From assembly GCF_000696185.1 (NCBI RefSeq), contig NZ_KK853997.1, positions 6,441,844 through 6,505,843 of the forward strand: a stretch of 64,000 nucleotides of DNA. Reading direction: 5' to 3'. Shown here in pieces: positions 26,047 through 33,326 of this stretch (position 1 is its first letter; every line of letters begins with the position of its first letter). This stretch comes from Kitasatospora cheerisanensis KCTC 2395. Lineage in GTDB: Bacteria > Actinomycetota > Actinomycetes > Streptomycetales > Streptomycetaceae. Made by a program: the position numbers and the translations under genes. The notes beneath the pieces were generated by a model. That model was not told the origin of the DNA. It did not search any database and worked only from the letters and a program-made list of their open reading frames with translations.

Positions 26047-26066
26047 CCGCCGGCCGCGACCGGCGC

Positions 26067-26107
26067 GAAGCCCCGCCCGGGGAAGGGAAGTTCCCGGGCG
26101 GGGCTTC
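26067..26107. terminator. bidirectional terminator between galT and galK
   Basis: A perfect 15-bp stem (GAAGCCCCGCCCGGG and its complement) with an 11-base loop, between two convergent stops. Confidence 0.8.
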
Positions 26108-26124
26108 GTCGTGCCGCCGCCCGC

Positions 26125-27270
26125 TCAGGCGATCCGGTGCGCGCCCTGCGACGGCACGGCCGGGAACACGAACGGGTCGGTGAACCCGGCCCCGGCGAAC
26201 GCGGCGCGCACCGCCCGCTCCACGGCCTCCAGCCGGTCCGTGTCGACCAGGGCCAGCACCGAGCCGCCGAAGCCGCCGCCCATCATCCGGGCGCCCAGCG
26301 CGCCGGCCGCGTTCGCGGCGGACACCGCAAGGTCGGTCTCCGGACAGGACACCCGGTAGTCGTCGCGGAGCGAGGCGTGCCCGGCGGTCAGCACCGGGCC
26401 GAGCCCGCGCGGCTCGCCCGCGTCCAGCAGCCGGATGGCGTCCAGCACCCGCTGATCCTCCGTCACCACGTGCCGCAGCAGCGGCCGCAGCTCGGCGGGC
26501 AGCTGCTGCTCGGCCGCCGCCAGCTCCCCGATGCCGACGTCGCGCAGCGCCCGCACCCCCAGCAGCTCCGCCGCCCGCTCGCAGCCGGCCCGCAGCGCCG
26601 CGTACGCGCCGTCGCCCAGGTCGTGCTTGACCCGGGTGTCGATCACCAGCAGCGACAGGCCCACGGCGGGCAGGTCGAGCGGGACCTGACGGCCGGTCAG
26701 CGTCCGGGTGTCCAGGAAGAACGCGTGGCCGGCGACGCAGCAGCTGGACGCCATCTGGTCCAGCGCGCCGCACGGCACGCCGACGAAGTCGTTCTCGGCG
26801 CGCTGGGCGAGCAGCGCCCGGGCCGGGGCGTCCAGGCCGAGGGCGAACAGCTCGTCCAGGGCGATCGCAGTGGCGCACTCCAGCGCCGCCGAGGAGGAGA
26901 GGCCCGCGCCGGTCGGCACGTCCGAAGAGAACGCGAGGTCCGCGCCGCCCACCGGGTGGCCGGCCTGCGCCAGCGCCCAGAACACGCCCGCCGGGTACGC
27001 CGCCCAGCCCGGCACGGCGCCCGGCGCGAGCTCGGCGAGGAGCAGTTCGGCGACCCTGCAGTCGCCCTGCACGCTGGTCAGCCGGATCCGGCCGTCGGTG
27101 CGGCGCCGGGCCGCGACCCGGGTGGTCTGCGGGAGGGCCGCCGGCAGGACGAAGCCCTCGTTGTAGTCGGTGTGTTCGCCGATCACGTTGATCCGGCCGG
27201 GCGCGGCCCACACGCCGTCGGGGGAGTCGCCGTAGGCGGCGGCGAAGGCGTCGGCGGCGTCGGTGGTCAT
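26125..27270 (-). CDS. galK: galactokinase
   Basis: The product has 381 residues from the ATG at 27270. It phosphorylates galactose at C1 with ATP. GHMP-kinase motifs are all present: galactose-binding GRINVIGEHTDY (25-36), ATP loop PTGAGLSSSAALE (119-131), and MMGGGFGGS near residue 335. Length and motifs match functional bacterial galactokinases. It is divergent from the DeoR regulator and convergent with galT. The shared control region at 27302-27338 carries the candidate operator repeats. Confidence 0.97.
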   Translation of the reverse strand: MTTDAADAFAAAYGDSPDGVWAAPGRINVIGEHTDYNEGFVLPAALPQTTRVAARRRTDGRIRLTSVQGDCRVAELLLAELAPGAVPGWAAYPAGVFWALAQAGHPVGGADLAFSSDVPTGAGLSSSAALECATAIALDELFALGLDAPARALLAQRAENDFVGVPCGALDQMASSCCVAGHAFFLDTRTLTGRQVPLDLPAVGLSLLVIDTRVKHDLGDGAYAALRAGCERAAELLGVRALRDVGIGELAAAEQQLPAELRPLLRHVVTEDQRVLDAIRLLDAGEPRGLGPVLTAGHASLRDDYRVSCPETDLAVSAANAAGALGARMMGGGFGGSVLALVDTDRLEAVERAVRAAFAGAGFTDPFVFPAVPSQGAHRIA

Positions 27271-27301
27271 CGGGCACTCCAGCGATCACGATATGGGGAT
27301 A

Positions 27302-27338
27302 CTCAACACATTCAAACACACAGCACCAGAGCCGAACA
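27302..27338 (-). promoter_or_regulatory. candidate DeoR operator between galK and its regulator
   Basis: Read on the minus strand there are three direct repeats: TGTTCGG (from 27338), TGTTTGA (from 27318) and TGTTGAG (from 27308), spaced 20 and 10 bases start to start as at galT. The site lies about 30 bases upstream of the galK start and 55 bases upstream of the DeoR start, where a repressor could act on both. Confidence 0.6.
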
Positions 27339-27393
27339 GCGTTGTGCCCGTCGACTATGCTGGCGGCTCCCCAACACCCCGGCGGAGGACCGA

Positions 27394-28185
27394 GTGACCG
27401 ACGGCGTACTGCTCGCCGCCCAGCGACGGGCGCTGATCCTCGACGAGGTCCGCCGGCACGGGGCCGTCAAGGTCGCCGAGCTCGTCGACCGGCTCGGCGT
27501 GTCCGACATGACCGTCCGCCGCGACCTGGACGCCCTCGCCCGCACCGGCGCCGTCCGCAAGGTCTACGGCGGCGCGGTCGCCCGCACCGCCACCGCCGAC
27601 GAGCCCGCCTTCGAAGCCAAGTCCGGCCTGGAGACCGACACCAAGGCCGCCCTCGCCGAGGCCGCCGCCGCCCAGGTCCAGCCCGGCAGCGTGGTCGCGA
27701 TCTCGGCCGGCACCACCACCTACGCGGTCGCCGCCCGCCTCCTCGACGTCCCCGGCCTGACCGTGGTCACCAACTCCCTGCCGGTCGCCGAACTGCTGCG
27801 CACCCACACCGGCGACCGCGGCGAGGACGCGCCCGCGCTGCTGCTCACCGGCGGCGCGCCGACCCGCTCCGCCGCACTCGTCGGCCCGCTCGCCGACCAG
27901 GCCGTCCGCTCGCTGCACGTCGACCTGCTGATCATCGGCGCCCACGGCGTCAGCGAACACGCCGGCCTCACCACCCCCAACCTCGCCGAGGCCCAGACCA
28001 ACCGCGCCCTGATCGCCTCCGCCCACCGCACCGTCGTCGTCGCCGATCACACCAAGTGGGGCATCGTCGGCCTCAGCAGCTTCGCCGCCCTCACCGACAT
28101 CGACTGCTTCATCACCGACCACGACCTCCCCCCGGACGCCCGCACCGCCCTCGGCGAATCCTGCGGCGAACTCCTGATCGTCTGA
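27394..28185 (+). CDS. DeoR/GlpR family transcriptional regulator of galactose genes
   Basis: The product has 263 residues from the GTG at 27394 (GGAGG upstream). The N-terminal DeoR helix-turn-helix is RRALILDEVRRHGAVKVAEL followed by DRLGVSDMTVRRDLDAL. The C-terminal sugar-phosphate sensor domain has AISAGTTTYAVAARL, LLLTGGAPTRSAALVGP and LIIGAHGVSEHAGLTT, typical of the ISOCOT fold. DeoR proteins usually repress sugar genes and are released by a sugar phosphate. Position next to galK and the shared operator repeats make galactose or galactose 1-phosphate the likely signal. Its stop lies 4 bases from that of the convergent LPMO gene. Confidence 0.94.
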   Translation: MTDGVLLAAQRRALILDEVRRHGAVKVAELVDRLGVSDMTVRRDLDALARTGAVRKVYGGAVARTATADEPAFEAKSGLETDTKAALAEAAAAQVQPGSVVAISAGTTTYAVAARLLDVPGLTVVTNSLPVAELLRTHTGDRGEDAPALLLTGGAPTRSAALVGPLADQAVRSLHVDLLIIGAHGVSEHAGLTTPNLAEAQTNRALIASAHRTVVVADHTKWGIVGLSSFAALTDIDCFITDHDLPPDARTALGESCGELLIV

Positions 28186-28189
28186 GCGA

Positions 28190-29146
28190 CTAGCGGTGCC
28201 GGCCGCGGCGCGCGAGCAGGCGGTGGCGGACGACCAGCACGACGGCCGCCAGCGTGAACGCGGCGCCGATGGCGAGCAGCAGGTCGCGGGAGCGGGCGGA
28301 GCCGGTGTCGGAGTGGGCGACCGGCTGGGTGAGCGGCCGGCTGTCGGGCGTGTCAGGGGCGGACGGGACGACCGGTGCGGCGGAGGTGACCGGCGTCACC
28401 GGGGTCGGGGCAGCGCCGGCGGAGCGGGACGGCGAGGGCGACGGGCCGGGCGAGGGGCTGTGGCTGTGGCCGGCCGCGGCCGGGGCGGTGGTCGGGGCGG
28501 TGACGGTGCCGGTTCCGTCGAAGACGACGTCGGAGCAGGAGTAGAACGCCTCCGGGCTGTCGGAGCGCTGCCAGATCAGGTAGATCAGCTGGCGTCCGGT
28601 CCGGCCGGCCGGGATCTTTCCCGTCAACAGGTAGGAGCCGTTGACGAGTTGGGGGTCGGTGGCGGTGAGGAACGGCTGCGGATCGAGGTTCGACCAGGCG
28701 AGCGGCCGGGTCGGGGAGTAGCTGGAGTTGGTCAGGTACAGCTGGAAGGTGCCCTTGTGGGGCGCGGTGGCCCGGAAGTCGAAGGTGAAGCTCGCGCCGG
28801 ACTTCAGGCTGGTGGCGGGCCAGTCCGCCCGCGGCAGGTCGAGGCCCTTGTACATCTCGTTGCCCGCGCTGCACAGCTTGCCGTCCGGGATCAACTGCCG
28901 GTGGCGTCCGGCCGCTTCGCCGATCCGCAGGCTCATCCAGTCGTACAGCGCGGCGGTGCCGCCGGTGGCGACCGCGGCCCGGCAGGCGGCCGACCGGGGG
29001 TTCTCGGCGCCCTCCAGGTAGCAGCCCTCCACCCGGCTGAGCGGGTTCTGCATCGAACCGTGCGCGAGGGCGGGCGCGGCGGCCGGGCCGGCGGTGACGG
29101 CCAGCGCCGCGCAGGCCACGGCGAGGATCCGGCGGAAGCGAGGCAT
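28190..29146 (-). CDS. membrane-anchored AA10 lytic polysaccharide monooxygenase
   Basis: The product has 318 residues from the ATG at 29146 (AAGGGA upstream). A signal peptide ends ALA before His29, which becomes the N-terminal copper ligand HGSMQNP; the second His is His130 in TAPHKGTFQLYL, completing the histidine brace. The catalytic domain spans 29-218, a Pro/Ser/Thr linker 219-285, and a transmembrane helix 287-308 with an Arg-rich tail (RHRLLARRGRHR). AA10 enzymes oxidatively cleave chitin or cellulose. The C-terminal anchor means it stays on the cell surface instead of being released, as in LPMOs linked to the organism's own surface glycans. It is last in a same-strand run with a PAS protein and two surface proteins. 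Confidence 0.93.
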   Translation of the reverse strand: MPRFRRILAVACAALAVTAGPAAAPALAHGSMQNPLSRVEGCYLEGAENPRSAACRAAVATGGTAALYDWMSLRIGEAAGRHRQLIPDGKLCSAGNEMYKGLDLPRADWPATSLKSGASFTFDFRATAPHKGTFQLYLTNSSYSPTRPLAWSNLDPQPFLTATDPQLVNGSYLLTGKIPAGRTGRQLIYLIWQRSDSPEAFYSCSDVVFDGTGTVTAPTTAPAAAGHSHSPSPGPSPSPSRSAGAAPTPVTPVTSAAPVVPSAPDTPDSRPLTQPVAHSDTGSARSRDLLLAIGAAFTLAAVVLVVRHRLLARRGRHR

Positions 29147-29184
29147 CTCAATTCCCTTCGAGGGGGGGTGAAAATGGCGGAGCG

Positions 29185-30729
29185 TCAGGCCGAGCGGAGT
29201 GCCCGGTGACGTCCGAGCGGCACGCTCGGCAGCAGCCGCGGATCCGGCCCGAGCGCGGCCACCGGCCGGGCGTGCCGCCGCCGCGAACCCGAAGAGTCCG
29301 ACGGGCCGGACGAGTCCGACGGGCCGGACGGCTCGGCGGCGGGCGTCAGCGGCAGGTCCACGACGTAGGTGATCCCGGCCCGGCCGGTCGGGCGGTGCGG
29401 CTGCAGGACTCCGCCGTGCACGGCGACCATCGCGCGGGCCAGCGGCAGATGGGTGGCGCTGCCGCCGTCGCCGGGGCCGGTGATCTCGATCCGGACGCCG
29501 TCGCCGCCCGCGTCCGTGCCACCCGCCAGCCGTACCGTGGGCGGGAGTCGACCGTCCGTCGGGACGGGCCCGCCCGCGTCGGCGGCCAGGTGGGCGAGGG
29601 CCTCGGCGAGCAGGTGCGGGTCGGCCGTGACCTCGACGGCGGCGGCGTGCACCGAGAAGCGGACCCGGCCGAGCCCGGCCAGGGCGCTCGCCCGGTCCAC
29701 GGCCCGCCGCAACACCTGGCGCAGCGCGACCGGTTCGGGGTGCAGCGGGTCGCCGGTGGCGACGGCGGGCGGGCGGCGGCCGAGCGCCTGGCCGATCAGG
29801 GCCTGGGTGCGGGCGCTCTCCTCGGCGAGGCGGCGCAGCTCCTCGGCGGCCTCCGGCCACAGCCGGGTGGCGGGGTCCTCGGCGAGCCGGGACAGGCGCT
29901 CGGTGAGCGCGGCGGTGGACGGGCCGAGGCTGTTGCGGAGCACGGCCGTCAGGTAGGCGTGGTCGGCGGCCAGGGCGAGTTCGCGGCTGCGGTCGGTGAA
30001 GGACATCACCGCGCCGACCACCCGCCCGCCGGCCCGCACCGGAGCGGCCCGCAGGGCGACGGTCAGCAGCCGGCCGTCCTGGCGGCGCAGCACCGCGGAG
30101 CCCTGCTGGGGGCGGCCGGTGGCGAGCGCGGCGAGCAGTGCGGGCCGGGCCGGGTCGGCGCCGGCGGCGGGCGGCGGCAGCAGCGGGTGCACGGGGTGGC
30201 CGGCGAGCTCGTCGGCCCGGTAGCGGAGCAGGCGCAGCGCGGCCGGGTTGGCGAGCACGCAGCGCCCGGCGGGGTCGATGCCGAGGACGCCCTCGGAGCT
30301 GGTGCGAAGCACGGCCTCGGTCTCGGCGCGGCGCAACTCGGCGTCAACCAGGGCCTGGTGGACGCCCGTCAGGTCGCGGGCCAGCACCAGCACCGGGCCG
30401 GTCGCGGGGAGCAGTCCGGTCGACGGGAGCAGCGCGGCCAGCGCCTCGTCGAGCGGGCCGGTGCGGACCTCGACGGGGAACGTGCCGCCGCCGATGCGGT
30501 GGGCGGTCAGCACGGCGGCCGCTGTGGGGCCGGGGCCGGGGTGCAGGTCGAGGCCGGGCAGCAGGTCGAGGACGCCGAGGCCGGTCAGCCTGCTGCCGGG
30601 GCCCCGAAAGGCCTGCCGGGCCGCCGAGTTGACGGTCAGTACGGTGCCGTTGGAGTTGATCACCAGGGCCGGGTCGGGCAGGGCGTCGAGGACAGTGGCG
30701 AGGCCTTCGCGGGGCAGGGGGGCGTTCAC
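29185..30729 (-). CDS. PAS-PAS sensor protein with degenerate histidine kinase core
   Basis: The product has 514 residues from the GTG at 30729. Two PAS domains: about 8-125 (LDALPDPALVINSNGTVLTV) and about 133-247 (TSSEGVLGIDPAGRCVLANP), each ending in a typical PAC strand. A dimerisation-like helical hairpin (252-315) and a weak ATPase-like domain (335-462) follow. The phospho-acceptor position is Ala262 in AVLRNSLGP, where kinases have His-Glu-Leu-Arg. The usual Asn box is absent and only PGDGG resembles the G1 box, so it is probably not an active kinase. It has no membrane segment, and a SDSSGP repeat lies near the end. It is co-directional with the peptidoglycan-binding, surface and LPMO genes. 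Confidence 0.8.
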   Translation of the reverse strand: MNAPLPREGLATVLDALPDPALVINSNGTVLTVNSAARQAFRGPGSRLTGLGVLDLLPGLDLHPGPGPTAAAVLTAHRIGGGTFPVEVRTGPLDEALAALLPSTGLLPATGPVLVLARDLTGVHQALVDAELRRAETEAVLRTSSEGVLGIDPAGRCVLANPAALRLLRYRADELAGHPVHPLLPPPAAGADPARPALLAALATGRPQQGSAVLRRQDGRLLTVALRAAPVRAGGRVVGAVMSFTDRSRELALAADHAYLTAVLRNSLGPSTAALTERLSRLAEDPATRLWPEAAEELRRLAEESARTQALIGQALGRRPPAVATGDPLHPEPVALRQVLRRAVDRASALAGLGRVRFSVHAAAVEVTADPHLLAEALAHLAADAGGPVPTDGRLPPTVRLAGGTDAGGDGVRIEITGPGDGGSATHLPLARAMVAVHGGVLQPHRPTGRAGITYVVDLPLTPAAEPSGPSDSSGPSDSSGSRRRHARPVAALGPDPRLLPSVPLGRHRALRSA

Positions 30730-30776
30730 GGTGTCCGTCCCGTCGGGGTGGGCGGTCGTCGGAAGAAGAGGGCTGG

Positions 30777-31627
30777 TCAGCAGTGCGGCGCGGCGGCGTC
30801 CACCGCGGCCCGGGTGGCGGGCCCGAACACGCCGTCCTCGCCGCGGATCCCGGCCCTGCGCTGGAAGGAGGTCAGCACGGCCTGCGTCCAGTCGTCGAAG
30901 GTGCCGGAGACCCGGGGGAACGGCGGCGGGTAGCAGGCGAGTTCGAGCAGCCGCAGCTGGAGGCGGCGCACCTGCGGGCCGCTGTCGCCGAACCGCAGGA
31001 CCGGTGCGGACGGGCTGCTGCCGGGTGTCGCCGGGCGGGTCGCGGCGGGGGTCGGCGGGGTGGTGACGGGCACGGCCGCCGGTGGCGGGGGCGCGGTGGT
31101 GGGCGCCGGGGCGGTGGTGCTCCGGGGCGGCGTGCGGTGCGGTGCGGCACTGCTCGGCGGGTCCGACGGCCGGGCGGTGGTGCCCGGCGCGGGGGAGCTC
31201 GGCGCGGGCGAACTCGGCGCGGCGGGCGGCTCGGTGGCGAAGGTGACCGCCAGCGGCGCGGGCACGGCGCGGTCGGTGTGCGCCGGGGCGAGCAGCGCCG
31301 CGCCGAGGCCGCAGCCGCACACCGCGAGGACGCCGGAGGAGGCGAGCGCCACGGCGGTCCGGCGCAGCGTCCACGGGCGCCGCCGGTGGGCTCCCGGCCG
31401 CCGCCCGGCGGGGCCGGTGCGAGCGTGAACTCGCCCAGCGCGGCCGGTGGTTGGTGGAAGAGCGCGGGCAGGTGGAACTGCGGCGGCGGCGTCGGGGTGT
31501 CCGCCGGGCGGGCGGGCGGCACGTACGGCCGGACCATCGAGGTCGGCTCGAACCGGGGCGGCGGCGCGGCGCAGTCCACGGGGTGCGCGGGCCGCAGGAC
31601 GTCGCAGGTGCAGGGAGGGGACGGCAT
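30777..31627 (-). pseudogene. membrane protein with C-terminal peptidoglycan-binding domain, one frame change
   Basis: Reading starts at the ATG at 31627 (MPSPPCTCDVLRPAHPVDC) and runs through a Pro-rich cytoplasmic part to LGEFTLAPAPPGG. The sense continues in another frame from about 31400: RRPWTLRRTAVALASSGVLA, a single transmembrane helix, a Ser/Thr/Pro extracytoplasmic linker, and a PG_binding_1 domain (VLRFGDSGPQVRRLQLRLLE, then VFGPATRAAVDAAAPHC). The reconstructed protein has about 283 residues. The frame change lies in a GC-only run and is likely a sequencing indel. The product would span the membrane and touch peptidoglycan. It sits 47 bases upstream of the PAS gene on the same strand, probably one operon. 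Confidence 0.75.
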
Positions 31628-31725
31628 GACGCTCCGGTCCGAGTCGGGGGAGGGAACGGGTCGAGTCGGGGGAGGGGAACAGGCAGCGGGCAATGGGCAG
31701 CGGGCAACGGGGATCGGGCAACAGC

Positions 31726-31753
31726 GGGACGGCCCGGGAGCATGGGCCGTCCC
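31726..31753 (-). terminator. hairpin after the choice-of-anchor A gene
   Basis: A perfect 10-bp stem GGGACGGCCC/GGGCCGTCCC with an 8-base loop. A second perfect 11-bp hairpin (GCCGGTCCGCC) follows at 31757-31790. Together they could end the surface-protein transcript. Confidence 0.55.
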
Positions 31754-31789
31754 GCCGCCGGTCCGCCCGTACGCGAGGAGGCGGACCGG

Positions 31790-31873
31790 CTCTCGTCCGG
31801 ACCCGGTCGGGCGCGCCGCCGGGCCGCTGGCCCGGTGGCCGGGGGCCGCACGCCGCCCAGGTCCGGACGAGAG
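31790..31873. repeat. 14-bp perfect inverted repeat with long loop
   Basis: CTCTCGTCCGGACC at 31790-31803 and its exact complement at 31860-31873, enclosing 56 bases, directly after the choice-of-anchor A stop. With the two hairpins just beyond, it forms an extended structured 3' region. Confidence 0.7.
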
Positions 31874-31876
31874 GTC

Positions 31877-33260
31877 TCAGCCTCGGCGGCGCCGGGTGAC
31901 CACCACGATCCCCGCGCCGACGGCCAGGACCACCACGGCGGTTCCGGCCAGCGCGAAGGTGCCGGTGGAGCCGGTGAAGGCCAGCGAGGTGCCCGGGGCG
32001 TGCGGCTGTTCGGGGGTGGCGGACGGGCTTGCGGCCGGCGGCTTGCCGGGGCGGCGGTGGACGGCGCGGGGCGGCTCGGCGAGGGCCGGCCGGTGGAGGG
32101 GCGGTGGGCGTGGCGGGGGCGCTGCCGGACGGCGTCGGCGCGGGGCTCGCGGGCGCGGACGGCGGCGGCGCGGGGGCGGGCGTGCAGTCGAACACGGGGG
32201 TGCCCGTCCACGGGTAGTTGTGCGTCTCGTTGCCCGAACCGTGCATCTTCACGTCACCGCCCACGTACAGGCGGCCGTTGGTGCTGGCGGTGAGGTCGGC
32301 GGAGGCCTTCGGCGCGAGCAGCGAGCCGATGAAGTTGCCGCCGCCGCCGAGGGTGAGCTGCGGGGTCTCCCGCAGGTTGTACAGCACCTTCGCGGCGGCC
32401 TCGCCGAAGTGCGCCGAGCTGTACACGTCGACGCGTTCGCCGTTGTAGCCGACCGCCATCGGGGAGACCGAAACCGGGTGCGGGCCGGTCACGTTGACCA
32501 GCACCGAGGCGTCCGCCGGGATGTTCTCGAAGACGAAGGTGGACGCCCCGTCGAGGTCCGCGCCGGCGATCTCGAACACCTGCAGCTTGCCCCGGGACGG
32601 TCCGGTGCTGCGGAAGGTCACCGATCCGCCGGAGGCCTTCGCGGTGCCGGTGGGCGGCAACGCGCCCAGCTGCGAGGACTGTTCGCGCACGGTGGCGGCG
32701 AAGCCGGTGTACGGGGCGAGCGCCCGGTCGGCGCCCAGCCCGGGGCGCAGGTCGCCGCCGTTGGTGTTCACCGCGCCCTGGCCGTCGACGGCGCCGCCGG
32801 CCTGCACGGTGCCGCCGTAGCCGGGGCCGGTGAACAGCCCGGCGCCGACGTCGACGGTGGTGCCCTTGGCGACGGATATCCGGCCGCCGACCGCGAGCAT
32901 CAACTCGCCGCCCGCCGGCAGGATTCCGGAGCCCGCACCGGCCCGGCCGACGTTGAAGACACCGCCCGGGTTCTTCGCGAAGCTCGCGTCCCCGCCGACC
33001 ACCAGCAGACCCTCGGCCTCGGCGCCGCCGCCGTCCACGCTGTAGGAGCCGCCCGCGAAAAGCGCCACATTGCCGTCGGTGAATTTCGGGTCGTGGCCGA
33101 TCGGCGGGAATTGACCCGGTGTCGGGCAGGACGCCGAACGGCCGCTCCCGGAGGCCGGATCGGCCGCGTGCGCGGTGCTGCCGGTGAGGAGAATTCCGGT
33201 GCACGCCGCGACGGCGAGCGGGGCGGAAATCCGGTCGAGGTTCTTGGTTCCGATCTTCAC
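31877..33260 (-). pseudogene. choice-of-anchor A surface protein with class-E sortase-type signal, frame-broken in the linker
   Basis: From the GTG at 33260: a signal peptide (MKIGTKNLDRISAPLAVAAC and on to about residue 32), then a choice-of-anchor A domain (DGNVALFAGGSYSVDGGG, later GGGGNFIGSLLAPKASADL) to about residue 355, ending VFDCTP. A Pro/Ala/Thr linker follows. In the starting frame the linker turns into Arg-rich nonsense. In another frame, ending at 31877, it leads to TSLAFTGSTG, a hydrophobic helix and RRRRG, which is an LAxTG sortase signal. The break lies at about 32060-32140 and may involve two indels. Reconstructed, it is a wall-anchored surface protein of about 460 residues. 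It starts 66 bases after the kinase gene. Confidence 0.75.
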
Positions 33261-33326
33261 GCCACGACACTCCCACGGCCCGCGGAGGCCGGAAAGCCGC
33301 CGGACAACGGTCCGGCCTCGGCGGTT

